Assembly: GCA_937900695.1 (NCBI GenBank)
Contig: CALCFD010000014.1
Location: forward strand, 27,482-91,481
DNA: 64,000 bases
Reading direction: 5' to 3'
Origin: an uncultured Eubacterium sp.
GTDB lineage: Bacteria; Bacillota; Clostridia; Peptostreptococcales; Anaerovoracaceae
The notes under the pieces are model-generated. The model saw nothing but the letters and a program-made list of their open reading frames with translations. It made no database searches and was not told where the DNA came from. Below are positions 1-8,351 of the stretch, in pieces. Position 1 is the stretch's first letter. Every line of letters begins with the position of its first letter. The translations under genes were made by a program, and so were the position numbers.

Positions 1-553
1 TAGATGTAGCTGCATGGATTGTTGACATTAGACCTTCTTTAATTCCAAAGTTATCCTGAATAACTTTAGCTAAAGGAGCCAAGCAGTTTGTTGTGCATGA
101 AGCATTTGAAACTACATTGTATTCCTTTTTGTAATCTTCATGGTTAACACCCATTACGAATGTTGGAGTTTCCTTATCCTTTGCAGGTGCAGAAATAAGA
201 ACTTTTTTAGCACCAGCTTTAATATGATCCATAGCTTTTTCTGTAGTTGTGTAAGCACCTGTACCTTCTAGAATATATTCAGCGCCGCAATCTGCCCATG
301 GAATGTTGATAGCCTGATCTTCACTGTAAACAGGAATCTTTTTGCCATCAATAGTAATACCATCTTCGTAAACTCCTAATTCTCCTGGGAATCTACCGAA
401 TGTTGAGTCATACTTTAGCATGTAAACAAGATAGTCCTTGTCAGCGTTACGTACATTGATACCACAAATATCAATATCCTTATCGCCATATGCAGCACGA
501 AGTACTACTCTACTGATACGACCAAATCCACTAATACCAACTTTAACTGCCAT
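1..553 (-). CDS. gap: Glyceraldehyde-3-phosphate dehydrogenase, N-terminal part (cut by window edge)
   Basis: About 184 codons are visible from the ATG at 553, which has an AAGGAGG site just upstream; the 3' end lies outside the window. The protein oxidises glyceraldehyde 3-phosphate to 1,3-bisphosphoglycerate in glycolysis. Seen: the Rossmann start GISGFGRIS, a KYDSTFGRF segment, and the catalytic-cysteine motif NASCTTNC about 155 residues in, followed by a TIHAATS-like segment at the edge. Oddity: where NAD-specific enzymes usually carry an Asp at the end of beta-strand 2 (IND), this protein reads INVRNAD. Related clostridial GAPDHs may share this, but it could alter the NAD/NADP preference. 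It lies downstream of rpoN on the same strand after 75 bp, with no clear terminator between them. Family assignment is secure. Confidence 0.95.
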   Translation of the reverse strand, partial: MAVKVGISGFGRISRVVLRAAYGDKDIDICGINVRNADKDYLVYMLKYDSTFGRFPGELGVYEDGITIDGKKIPVYSEDQAINIPWADCGAEYILEGTGAYTTTEKAMDHIKAGAKKVLISAPAKDKETPTFVMGVNHEDYKKEYNVVSNASCTTNCLAPLAKVIQDNFGIKEGLMSTIHAATS

Positions 554-628
554 ATTGTCCTCCTTAAAAATTCATAAATTGAATAAATAATTGATTAAAA
601 TTTATATATTAAATTATACGATTATAAA

Positions 629-1999
629 TTAATATCTCTTTCGTTTGGATGATGAAGCTATATTCATCTCATCCCTATATTTGGCAACTGTTCTTCTTGA
701 AATTGAAAATCCCTTTTCCTTTAACATCTCAACTAACTTTTGATCACTAAATGGTGATTTAGGATTTTCAGAATCTATTAATTCCTTCAAATATTTCTTA
801 ATACTATTTGAGGAAACCTCTTCTCCACCATTTGAATACACACCTGTAGAGAAAAAGAATTTAAGTTCATAAACACCTCTTTGGCACTGTAAATATTTGC
901 CATTTATCGCACGACTGACTGTAGACTCATGTATATCCACCTCATCTGCAATCTGTTTAAGAGTCATAGGTTTTAAAAACTTCTCACCTTTATCAAAAAA
1001 TTCACTTTGAAACTTCACTATGCTTTTAGCAACATTTGTTATAGTCTGCTTACGTTGTTGTATACTTTTTATAAGCCAAACTGCCGATTCCATCTTTTCT
1101 GTTAGATAGTTTTTAACAATTTCATCACTATTTTTATCATGCATAAGATGTTCATAGTATGGACTAACAACTAATCCTGGAGCAGTAAATCCGTTAATCT
1201 CTACTTCATACTCTCCTTCATTGTTCTTATTTACAAATATGTCTGGCACGACATAAGTTGTTTTCGTATTATTTCCAAAGCAACATCCTGGTTTTGGATC
1301 TAAACCTTTAATTAAATCAGCAATTTCTTGTGCCTTAGAAGTGCTAATGCCCACTGCTTTAGCTATATCATTTAACTTATTACTTGCTATATTTTCAAGA
1401 TGATTATCCAAAACTGCTTCAGTTACATCATCTAATCTGCCAGTAAGCTCAAGTTGTCTTTTTAAGCAATCTCTTAAATCTATTGCAGCTATCCCAAGAG
1501 GATCAAACTGCTGAATTTTATCAAGTACATCCATCACTTTTTCACTACTTACGTCTAATGTCTTAGCAATAGCATCACTTGATAATGTTAAATATCCATT
1601 TTCGTCTAGCGACTCAATGATGAACTTGCCTATATCAGACTGTTCCTTAGTTTTACATACAAATTGTAACTGATACAACAAATGATCACTTAAGGTTGTC
1701 TCACTAGTTATATAATTTTCATAATTATTTTCTTCTTCATCACTTTTATATGTTCCAGAGCCTTTAGTATAACCGCCGTATTCTCCTATAAACTGTCCAA
1801 TCGCCTCTTCTCTTGTTAGCGTCTCTTTTTTTTCAAAAGACTTATCCTGTTCTAAAACAGGATTAGTTATCAATTGCTCATTTACAAACGCATCCAGTTC
1901 ATAGCTGTTATATTGTAGTATCTGTATGGCCTGCAACAGTTCCGGAGTCATTACTAGCTTCTGTTGTTGCTCTATTGTCAATTCATATCCTAGCCTCAT
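629..1999 (-). CDS. rpoN: RNA polymerase sigma-54 factor
   Basis: 456 residues, the usual length. Sigma-54 directs core RNA polymerase to -24/-12 promoters and needs AAA+ activators. Seen: a Gln/Leu-rich N-terminal activator-interacting region (about residues 8-30, with QQQKLVMTPELLQAIQIL), an acidic linker rich in Glu and Tyr (about 60-95), a core-binding region in the middle, a helix-turn-helix region (about 345-370, QIADEVDIHESTVSRAI) and the C-terminal RpoN box RRTVAKYRDEM close to the end. The start at 1999 is preceded by AAAGGAG. No sigma-54 activator is encoded in this window, so its targets cannot be told from context. It is followed by gap on the same strand, an arrangement resembling clostridial rpoN/glycolysis neighbourhoods. 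Confidence 0.96.
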   Translation of the reverse strand: MRLGYELTIEQQQKLVMTPELLQAIQILQYNSYELDAFVNEQLITNPVLEQDKSFEKKETLTREEAIGQFIGEYGGYTKGSGTYKSDEEENNYENYITSETTLSDHLLYQLQFVCKTKEQSDIGKFIIESLDENGYLTLSSDAIAKTLDVSSEKVMDVLDKIQQFDPLGIAAIDLRDCLKRQLELTGRLDDVTEAVLDNHLENIASNKLNDIAKAVGISTSKAQEIADLIKGLDPKPGCCFGNNTKTTYVVPDIFVNKNNEGEYEVEINGFTAPGLVVSPYYEHLMHDKNSDEIVKNYLTEKMESAVWLIKSIQQRKQTITNVAKSIVKFQSEFFDKGEKFLKPMTLKQIADEVDIHESTVSRAINGKYLQCQRGVYELKFFFSTGVYSNGGEEVSSNSIKKYLKELIDSENPKSPFSDQKLVEMLKEKGFSISRRTVAKYRDEMNIASSSKRKRY

Positions 2000-2042
2000 A
2001 ATTCACTCCTTTACAAAATACATTATACACTATAAATGATTA

Positions 2043-2513
2043 TTATTTCAACCCTGGATAACCCAATTGACGCAACGCTTCAAATAATAAAATATTGCCA
2101 CAATTTGATAAATTTAATGACCTTAGCCTAGTATTTTCGCTCATAGGTATACGAATAGCCATATTTTGGTTTGCTTCAACAAAATCTTTTGGCAAACCTT
2201 TTGTTTCTCTACCAAAAAGTATCATATCTTCATCTTGAAAGTTTACTTCAGAATATATTTTTCCTCCTTTTGTAGTAGCTAAAAATTTTCGTTTATCCTT
2301 GTATTTTTCTAAAAATTCTTCTAAGTTTTCATGAATTTCTAAATCAACGTACTCCCAATAATCAAGTCCTGCTCTTTTTACAGCCTTATCATCTATGCTA
2401 AATCCAAGCGGTTTAACAAGATGTAGCTTTGTATTTGTAGCTGCACATGTACGAGCTATATTTCCTGTGTTACCTGGTATCTCAGGCTCCACAAATACAA
2501 TATGTAATGCCAT
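2043..2513 (-). CDS. trmL: tRNA (cytidine(34)-2'-O)-methyltransferase
   Basis: 156 residues, a typical single-domain SPOUT methyltransferase. TrmL 2'-O-methylates the wobble C or U of tRNA-Leu isoacceptors using S-adenosylmethionine. Seen: the N-terminal strand HIVFVEPEIPGNTGNIART, the knot-region motif FGRETKGLP, and IPMSENTRLRSLNLSN with the conserved S-L-N core near the C-terminus. The start at 2513 has an AGGAGGTG site four bases upstream. It lies 43 bp upstream of rpoN on the same strand and divergent from hom. Assignment within the SPOUT family rests on overall length and these motifs. Confidence 0.92.
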   Translation of the reverse strand: MALHIVFVEPEIPGNTGNIARTCAATNTKLHLVKPLGFSIDDKAVKRAGLDYWEYVDLEIHENLEEFLEKYKDKRKFLATTKGGKIYSEVNFQDEDMILFGRETKGLPKDFVEANQNMAIRIPMSENTRLRSLNLSNCGNILLFEALRQLGYPGLK

Positions 2514-2560
2514 TTTTACACCTCCTAAATAATATCATAATAGAAATTTTGCATTTAATA

Positions 2561-2589
2561 AAGACAAAACTTAAATTTTAATGTATAAT
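2561..2589 (+). promoter_or_regulatory. Probable promoter of hom
   Basis: AAGACA at 2561-2566 and a perfect TATAAT at 2584-2589 are separated by 17 bp. An AGGAGG ribosome site follows at 2611-2616 before the hom ATG at 2625. The -35 box is imperfect, so this is a sequence-based prediction only. Confidence 0.5.
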
Positions 2590-2624
2590 TTTATAGTATA
2601 TTTTAAAATTAGGAGGAATGTATT

Positions 2625-3602
2625 ATGAATACAGTAAGAGTTGGATTATTAGGCTTTGGTAATGTAGGAACAGGTACTTACCAAACTTTAGAAATGAATA
2701 AAGAGCATATAAAAGAAACTTCAGGCGTTGATATTCAGATCACTAAGGTTCTTGTAAACGATATCAATAAAAAACGTGCTGTAAATACTCCTGATGGCGT
2801 ACTTACTTCAAACGCAGATGATATTCTAACAAACCCAGATATCGATATCGTAGTTGAAGTATTAGGTGGCATAGAACCTGCGACAGAGTACATGATAAAA
2901 GCTATGGAAAATGGCAAGCATGTTGTTACTGCAAATAAAGCTGCTGTAGCTGCAAATTACAAAAAGTTAAATGAAACTGCAAAAGTAAATCATGTTATGC
3001 TAAAACTAGAAGCATGTGTAGCTGGTGGTATTCCAATTTTACACCCACTTACAACAGTTTTAATGGCAAACCAGTTTGAAGAAATACTTGGAATTTTAAA
3101 TGGTACTACTAATTACATCCTAACTCAAATGACTGAATTTGGATTAAATTATGATGAGGTTCTAAAAAAAGCTCAGGAACTTGGATTTGCTGAAGCAGAT
3201 CCTACTGCAGATGTTGAAGGTTTTGATGCTGCAAATAAACTATCAATTCTTATGGCTTTAGCATTTAATAAATACGTACATCCAGATGATATCCCTACAG
3301 AAGGTATCAGTAAAATTACAAAAGAAGATATTGATAAAGCAACAGCAAATGGTTGCAAAATTAAATTAATCGCTTCAGCTATTAAAAAAGATGACGATAT
3401 TGAATTCTCAGTTAAACCTGTTGAATTACCAAACGATCATCCACTTGCTACAGTTTCTAACGAGTTCAACGCTGTATTTGTTAAAGGAAATGCAGTAGAT
3501 GAATTAATGTTCTATGGTAAGGGTGCAGGTCCTCTTCCAACAGGAAGCGCAGTAATGGGTGATGTTTTAACAGTTGCTAAATTTGTTGCTAAACATAAAT
3601 AA
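2625..3602 (+). CDS. hom: Homoserine dehydrogenase, short form without ACT domain
   Basis: 325 residues. Reduces aspartate 4-semialdehyde to homoserine, the branch point to threonine and methionine. Seen: nucleotide-binding start GLLGFGNVGTGTYQ (residues 8-21), VVTANKAAVA, the substrate motif ILNGTTNYIL, and the signature GFAEADPTADVEGFDAANKL near residue 190. Typical bacterial enzymes are 400-430 residues because of a C-terminal ACT domain; here the protein ends shortly after the catalytic domain (GKGAGPLPTGSAVMGD), so allosteric inhibition by threonine through ACT is not expected. It is followed after 29 bp by the SEC-C gene on the same strand. Confidence 0.94.
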   Translation: MNTVRVGLLGFGNVGTGTYQTLEMNKEHIKETSGVDIQITKVLVNDINKKRAVNTPDGVLTSNADDILTNPDIDIVVEVLGGIEPATEYMIKAMENGKHVVTANKAAVAANYKKLNETAKVNHVMLKLEACVAGGIPILHPLTTVLMANQFEEILGILNGTTNYILTQMTEFGLNYDEVLKKAQELGFAEADPTADVEGFDAANKLSILMALAFNKYVHPDDIPTEGISKITKEDIDKATANGCKIKLIASAIKKDDDIEFSVKPVELPNDHPLATVSNEFNAVFVKGNAVDELMFYGKGAGPLPTGSAVMGDVLTVAKFVAKHK

Positions 3603-3631
3603 TTTAAATATATTAGGAGGAATTTATAACA

Positions 3632-4129
3632 ATGGCATTATATAAAGAATGGACAGACCTACTTCAGGGGCAGACAGATACTACATTTAGAGAATTTTGG
3701 GAAGAATATAGCGGAGCTGAAACTAAAATCTACAAAGATATCCTAGCAAACAAAATCACAAAATTTGAAGGAAAAGTTTCTGAACTTGCAGCTAAATACG
3801 AAGTAAGAGAAATCATATTCATGGGATTTATTGATGGTATCTCAACAAGCTTAAACAACGAAATCAACTTAGATGAAATCACTGCTGATACTGACATCAG
3901 TCTAGATATCGATTACGAAAAGCTATTTTTCAACATGCTAAAAGCAGATGCTGATTACTTATATACGCTTGAAGAATGGGATGACATCTATGACGATGAA
4001 AAGAAAAAGGAAATCGTTACCGCATATAGACGTTCAAGAACAGTAGTAAAAGAAAAGAAAATCGGTAGAAACGAACCATGTCCATGTGGAAGTGGTAAAA
4101 AATACAAACACTGCTGTGGCAAAAACTAG
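3632..4129 (+). CDS. SEC-C motif (zinc-binding) protein of unknown function
   Basis: 165 residues. The C-terminus is a textbook SEC-C motif, NEPCPCGSGKKYKHCCG, which binds one zinc through three Cys and a His or Cys, as in the SecA tail. The preceding 140 residues are helical, acidic and not recognised; segments such as YEVREIIFMGFIDGIS look like a small all-alpha domain found in clostridial SEC-C proteins. A clear ribosome site (TAGGAGG) lies upstream. It probably shares a transcript with hom, 29 bp upstream, though no functional link follows from this. Confidence 0.85.
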   Translation: MALYKEWTDLLQGQTDTTFREFWEEYSGAETKIYKDILANKITKFEGKVSELAAKYEVREIIFMGFIDGISTSLNNEINLDEITADTDISLDIDYEKLFFNMLKADADYLYTLEEWDDIYDDEKKKEIVTAYRRSRTVVKEKKIGRNEPCPCGSGKKYKHCCGKN

Positions 4130-4157
4130 TATAGTACATCAAATATAGAATTTTTAT

Positions 4158-4183
4158 GAGCTGCCTTTTTTAGGCGGCTCTTT
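4158..4183 (+). terminator. Weak hairpin terminator after the SEC-C gene
   Basis: GAGCTGCC (4158-4165) pairs with GGCGGCTC (4173-4180) across a T-rich loop, with one G-T wobble. Only three T follow before the ribosome site of the MATE gene, so termination is likely partial. Confidence 0.5.
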
Positions 4184-4200
4184 AAATGGAAAGGATATTA

Positions 4201-5547
4201 ATGGAAAAAATCAACACTAACAACTACTTATTTTCAAACAAGGATTTACAGAAGCTAATAATTCCTCTAGTTTTAGAGCAATTTTTAACTATTTTTGTCG
4301 GACTAGCCGATTCTATCATGGTAGCGTCAGTAGGTGAAGCTGCAGTTTCAGCAGTTTCATTAGTAGACACAGTCATGGTACTTATAATCAACACCTTTGG
4401 AGCACTCGCAACTGGTGGTGCCATAGTTGCTGGACAAGCTCTTGGAAGACAAGATAAAAAAGAAGGATGTCACGCAACAGAACAACTTCTAATGATATGC
4501 GTAGTATCCTCAACCATAATTATGGCATTAGTATACATATTTAAAAACTTTATATTAAACTTCATATTTGGAGATATTGAAGCAGATGTAATGGAAAATT
4601 GCAACACATACCTTGTAATCGTATCAATCTCTATACCATTTATCGCTATGTACAACGTAGGAGCAGCTATCCATCGTGGAATGGGTGATTCTAAGACACC
4701 AATGGTCATGTCTCTAATAATGAATGGCATAAATATTGTAGGTAACGCTTTTCTTATCTATGGCTTAAACTTCGATATAAAGGGTGCTGCAATTCCAACA
4801 GCTTTATCACGAATAATCGCAGGAATATTTATGGTTTATCTTATGACAAATAAAAATAAAACTCTTCATGTAAATCATATTCTAAAGATAAGACCTAGAT
4901 TTAATATAATCAAAAAGATATTATATATAGGCATACCTTACGGCATGGAAAATAGTATGTTTCAGTTAGGTAAAGTCTTAGTACTAAGTCTTGTTGCTTC
5001 CTTTGGAACAATATCCATAGCTGCTAATGCAGTAGCTAACAACGTTTGTCTATTTTCAATTTTAGCAGGTATATCTATAGGCTATGCTACATCTGCAGTA
5101 GTAGCTCAATGTGTAGGTGCCGGAGATTATGATCAAGTTAGATACTATACAAGAAAACTTCTTAAGATTTCTTATATCGGAATCATAATTCTAAACGTGA
5201 TAATATTTTTAGCCTTACCATGGATCATAGATATTTATAACTTATCTGAAGCCACCGGTAAACTAGCAAGTCAAATTATAATTTATCATGGGATATGTGC
5301 TATCATTATTTGGCCACCTGCATTTAACTTATCAAATACTCTTCGAGCATCTAATAATGCAGGATTTTGCATGTGGGTATCAATTATATCTATGTGGATA
5401 TTCAGAATAGGTTTCAGCTATGTATTAGCAAAATATGCTGGTCTTGGAGTAATGGGCGTATGGATTGCTATGACTATCGATTGGTTAGCACGAACATTTT
5501 GTTTCGTACCAAAATATAGAGGTACTAGTTGGCAGTTAAAAAGCTAA
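4201..5547 (+). CDS. MATE family multidrug/cation efflux transporter
   Basis: 448 residues from the chosen ATG. MATE proteins export drugs or metabolites in exchange for Na+ or H+. The sequence shows twelve hydrophobic segments in two similar halves, with the family-typical start PLVLEQFLTIFVGLADSIMVASVGEAAVSA and an internal repeat of that type (IGIPYGMENSMFQLGKVLV) near residue 240. An upstream in-frame ATG at 4186 exists, but GGAAAGGA at 4188-4195 sits five bases before 4201, so 4201 is preferred. The substrate is not predictable. The gene ends at a strong bidirectional terminator. Confidence 0.9.
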   Translation: MEKINTNNYLFSNKDLQKLIIPLVLEQFLTIFVGLADSIMVASVGEAAVSAVSLVDTVMVLIINTFGALATGGAIVAGQALGRQDKKEGCHATEQLLMICVVSSTIIMALVYIFKNFILNFIFGDIEADVMENCNTYLVIVSISIPFIAMYNVGAAIHRGMGDSKTPMVMSLIMNGINIVGNAFLIYGLNFDIKGAAIPTALSRIIAGIFMVYLMTNKNKTLHVNHILKIRPRFNIIKKILYIGIPYGMENSMFQLGKVLVLSLVASFGTISIAANAVANNVCLFSILAGISIGYATSAVVAQCVGAGDYDQVRYYTRKLLKISYIGIIILNVIIFLALPWIIDIYNLSEATGKLASQIIIYHGICAIIIWPPAFNLSNTLRASNNAGFCMWVSIISMWIFRIGFSYVLAKYAGLGVMGVWIAMTIDWLARTFCFVPKYRGTSWQLKS

Positions 5548-5550
5548 ATA

Positions 5551-5576
5551 AAAGCAGAGGAACATTCCTCTGCTTT
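5551..5576. terminator. Bidirectional terminator between MATE and DUF1893 genes
   Basis: AAAGCAGAGGAA (5551-5562) pairs perfectly with TTCCTCTGCTTT across a two-base loop, flanked by A-rich and T-rich tracts on both sides. It serves convergent transcription from 5547 (+) and 5613 (-). Confidence 0.88.
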
Positions 5577-5612
5577 TATTTTTGTATAAATTGTCTAATC
5601 ATCTTATATGAT

Positions 5613-6032
5613 TTAACATGTCTTTTCCAAAATAATATTTATTCCTTTATCTATGTCCTCAATATCAGCTACAGCACTTTCCATAGGACACATACCATCA
5701 CCTGTACGATTTATAATATTCGGAACAATTTTTTCTGCACAATATTTTATGCCAGCCTCTTCAAAAACTTTACATGCAAGCTCACTCACAACAAATCCAT
5801 AAGCATAAGCCACGCCACCCTTCACCATAAAAATAGCGCTAGCTTTACCTATAACCTTATCAACTACTATAGCATCTTTAAGATAGTCTCTAGACCAAAA
5901 TTCAACAATTGGACTAACACCTCTGTCTGTATGAGTAAAGCCAACCTGATTTTGCAAAACCATACAAGCTAAATTTTTATTTTCAATTTCATTTTTCAGC
6001 ACTTCAATTAAATTCGATTCGACACTACTCAT
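5613..6032 (-). CDS. DUF1893 family protein
   Basis: 139 residues. DUF1893 proteins are small and occur in anaerobic Firmicutes and Thermotogales; their function is not established. Seen: the conserved RGVSPIVEFW segment (after TDR), AIVVDKVIGKASAIFMVKGGVAYAYGFVVSE, and the Cys-containing end TGDGMCPMESAV. The fold is related to deaminase-like alpha/beta proteins by my recollection, which is inference. The ATG at 6032 overlaps the stop of the ECF gene by one base (TAATG), so translation is probably coupled. It is the last gene of the operon that starts at 9300. Confidence 0.82.
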   Translation of the reverse strand: MSSVESNLIEVLKNEIENKNLACMVLQNQVGFTHTDRGVSPIVEFWSRDYLKDAIVVDKVIGKASAIFMVKGGVAYAYGFVVSELACKVFEEAGIKYCAEKIVPNIINRTGDGMCPMESAVADIEDIDKGINIILEKTC

Positions 6033-6556
6033 TATCTTCCATTTTCAACCTTTCTTAAAAGCATAATCATTGGTGGAATCACAGCTAACTGAAGCACTAT
6101 ACCAGGAACACCTGTTGAAAGTGACATAATAAACATTCCTAAATTTAATTTAGTGATTCCAAATACATTAATCATTAATACATACATACCTGCACTTGCC
6201 AAACGACCACAAATCATAACCAAAATTAAGCTTAAATAATTATTTTTAATTTTTCTTCCAAATATTCCTGCTGTCAGACCATACACTAATAATTCTACTG
6301 CCATAATAGGCATCATTAATGCAACCGGCATCTGAAATAGCAATGAAGAAATTACAGGTGATAAAACACCAACTATCATTCCTGATTTACTTCCTAAAAA
6401 ATAACCTGCTAAAATTACCGGAATATGCATTGGTAACATAATCTTACCTGCATTGGCTACTGGTAAAAAGTGAAACATCTGAGGCAGTATTAGCCCTAAA
6501 GCCAAAAATAAGCCAGTATATACCACTCTCTTACTAACATTCATAGTATTTTCCAT
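6032..6556 (-). CDS. ECF transporter substrate-binding (S) component, substrate unknown
   Basis: 174 residues with about six membrane segments. S components bind a vitamin or similar compound and are energised by a shared ECF module. Seen: the start MNVSKRVVYTGLFLALGLILPQMF and the segment MLPMHIPVILAGYFLG followed by a G-rich loop, both typical of the PF12822-like S-component group. No A-component ATPases or T component are encoded nearby, so this is a group II solitary S component. The start at 6556 has AGAGGTG upstream. It sits between nth and DUF1893; neither indicates the substrate, and I would not assign riboflavin, folate or pantothenate from sequence alone. Confidence 0.82.
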   Translation of the reverse strand: MENTMNVSKRVVYTGLFLALGLILPQMFHFLPVANAGKIMLPMHIPVILAGYFLGSKSGMIVGVLSPVISSLLFQMPVALMMPIMAVELLVYGLTAGIFGRKIKNNYLSLILVMICGRLASAGMYVLMINVFGITKLNLGMFIMSLSTGVPGIVLQLAVIPPMIMLLRKVENGR

Positions 6557-6574
6557 AATTTTTCACCTCTCATA

Positions 6575-7207
6575 TTATTTGAAATTTTTCTTACATAAAT
6601 CTTTTATCACACATTCTCCACACTTTGGATTTCTCGCTGTACAGCATTGTCTTCCGTGAAAAATTAAACTATGATGGGTTTTAGACCATCTATTTTGTGG
6701 AATCCTCTTCATTAACGCAAGTTCAGTTTTAAGAACATCTGGTTCATCTACAATACCAATTCTATTAGATACTCTAAAAACATGTGTATCAACTGCTATG
6801 CGTTGATGACCAAAAGCAACAGACATTACTACATTGGCTGTTTTACGGCCTACACCTGGTAGCTTTACTAGTTCCTCATCGCTTTCTGGAACCTTACCAC
6901 CATAATCTGATACTAGCATTTTAGACATATTTATAATGTTTTTAGATTTAGTCTTATACATACCAATAGTCTTTATTATCTGTATTACATCTTTTTCGTC
7001 TGCAGATGCCAATGTCTGTGGAGTAGGATATTTTTCAAATAGTGCAGGAGTTACTTTATTTACGCTAACATCAGTAGTCTGTGCTGAAAGAGCAACAGCT
7101 ACTAAAAGTTCAAAAGGATTTTTGTGATGCAAAGCACATTCTGCCTCAGGATACTCCTCTTCAAGTAAGTCTAGCACCATATTCACTCTATCTTTTCTCA
7201 TTACCAT
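6575..7207 (-). CDS. nth: Endonuclease III (DNA glycosylase/AP lyase)
   Basis: 210 residues. Removes oxidised pyrimidines and cleaves the abasic site in base-excision repair. Seen: helix-hairpin-helix LPGVGRKTANVV with the catalytic Lys, the catalytic Asp in VDTHVFRVSNR, and a C-terminal [4Fe-4S] ligand pattern C-x6-C-x2-C-x5-C (CTARNPKCGECVIKDLC). The ATG at 7207 is chosen because AGGTG (7214-7218) is six bases upstream; a GTG at 7216 and an ATG at 7201 are also possible. The start overlaps the upstream membrane-protein gene by 20 bp, so translation is probably coupled. Confidence 0.96.
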   Translation of the reverse strand: MVMRKDRVNMVLDLLEEEYPEAECALHHKNPFELLVAVALSAQTTDVSVNKVTPALFEKYPTPQTLASADEKDVIQIIKTIGMYKTKSKNIINMSKMLVSDYGGKVPESDEELVKLPGVGRKTANVVMSVAFGHQRIAVDTHVFRVSNRIGIVDEPDVLKTELALMKRIPQNRWSKTHHSLIFHGRQCCTARNPKCGECVIKDLCKKNFK

Positions 7208-7754
7208 CTTCTTCACCTGACAAATTTATTTCAACACGTACTCTTTTAACTCTCCTATTATAAATCAATATGGCTAAAGTATATATATAATCGTATAACA
7301 GAAACATAACTATCCCCATTATAGCCAATATCCATATAGATATATCTGGTAGATTTATATTACTAAAAAAAACTTCTCTAAAAAAGTTAAATGCAATTGC
7401 AAAAACCAATATAAAAGAACCTATCTTTATTATCATCTGAGTAAAAATACCATTTTTCTTTTCAGCAAAATATTTAATAAATCCATAAACGCCAAAGAAA
7501 AATAAATATGGAATCACCCCAAACTTATTAGGTGACAATAAAAACGACAACAACAAAGCGCCTATATAAAATATAACAGCTCCCTTTAGCCCTATTTCCG
7601 AAATAACTATGCCTGTAAAAATCCCACTTATAGCATAAAGTGTTAGTTCTCCTCCTGGCACAATACTAGCCAAAGACACACAAATCGCAGCAAAAGCAAG
7701 ACATACTCCACTAAGTGCTAATCTATATGTCTTTTTATTTGTTCTGCTATTCAT
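7188..7754 (-). CDS. Predicted polytopic membrane protein of unknown function
   Basis: 188 residues. Not recognised as a named family. There are five hydrophobic segments (about 11-33, 36-50, 55-72, 105-125, 137-160) with a basic N-terminus (NSRTNKKTYR) and a charged C-terminal tail ending in EEDGNEKR. The first half (LALSGVCLAFAAICVSLASIVPG) resembles small integral membrane proteins of the ECF S-component or YybS type, but the match is loose. The ribosome site GAAAGAAGGTAAGAAA precedes the ATG at 7754. It lies between the J-domain gene (21 bp) and nth (overlap), inside the 9300-5613 operon. Confidence 0.7.
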   Translation of the reverse strand: MNSRTNKKTYRLALSGVCLAFAAICVSLASIVPGGELTLYAISGIFTGIVISEIGLKGAVIFYIGALLLSFLLSPNKFGVIPYLFFFGVYGFIKYFAEKKNGIFTQMIIKIGSFILVFAIAFNFFREVFFSNINLPDISIWILAIMGIVMFLLYDYIYTLAILIYNRRVKRVRVEINLSGEEDGNEKR

Positions 7755-7775
7755 TTTCTTACCTTCTTTCAGATA

Positions 7776-8351
7776 TTATATACAGTCGATACACCAATCC
7801 AAACAACAATAACACTGCAGAGCTTGGCAACACATATCATCGCTTGAAGAATAACCTCTACCTGCTGCTGCATTTCTGTATCCGCTGTTCATATTAACCA
7901 TAGCATTTAATGCTCTTCTATATTCTTGGTTATTTGGTTCCATATTTGTAGCTTGTTGAATCTTACTTAACGCATCATCATACCAACCTTTTTTATATGA
8001 AATCATACCAGATAGAAATATCCATTCGGCATTTTTATATGAAATTCTATCTAACATAGCCTCTGCTGCACCTAAATTATTTGCGTCAATTTCTCTTCTT
8101 ATAACATCAAATTGAGGATCTCTTCTCTGTGATCCACTAGAATAAGATGAACCACTAAAGTTTCTTCCATTTTTCATAATGTAATCATAAGCTTCATTTA
8201 CTTCTCTTAGCTTTTCTTCTGCTAAGTCAGCCAATGGATTATTTTGATACTTATCTGGATGATATTTCTTTACTAACTGTCTATATGCTTCTTTAACCTC
8301 AGCTTCCGAAGCGTTTTCTCTTATACCTAATACTTCATATGGATTATTCAT
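7776..8351 (-). CDS. J-domain (DnaJ-like) protein with cysteine-rich C-terminus
   Basis: 191 residues. The first 65 residues form a J domain: NPYEVLGIRENASEAEVKEA, then the HPD tripeptide in KKYHPDKYQ, and EVNEAYDYIM. J domains stimulate the ATPase of an Hsp70. The middle has Ser/Gly/Arg-rich linkers and a TPR-like helical segment (about 110-145, AEWIFLSGMISYKKGWYDDALS). The last 20 residues carry seven Cys (MCCQALQCYCCLDWCIDCI), which may bind metal or be lipidated. There is no DnaJ zinc domain or client-binding domain. The ATG at 8351 follows a GGAGGAG/AAGGA site; an in-frame ATG at 8369 is less likely. It overlaps the upstream DUF5685 gene by 8 bp. Confidence 0.88.
   Translation of the reverse strand: MNNPYEVLGIRENASEAEVKEAYRQLVKKYHPDKYQNNPLADLAEEKLREVNEAYDYIMKNGRNFSGSSYSSGSQRRDPQFDVIRREIDANNLGAAEAMLDRISYKNAEWIFLSGMISYKKGWYDDALSKIQQATNMEPNNQEYRRALNAMVNMNSGYRNAAAGRGYSSSDDMCCQALQCYCCLDWCIDCI

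Noticed and set aside
5529..5972. Plus-strand 147-codon open frame opposite DUF1893
   Set aside because: Antisense shadow of DUF1893 with low-complexity composition and a start inside the MATE gene end and terminator.
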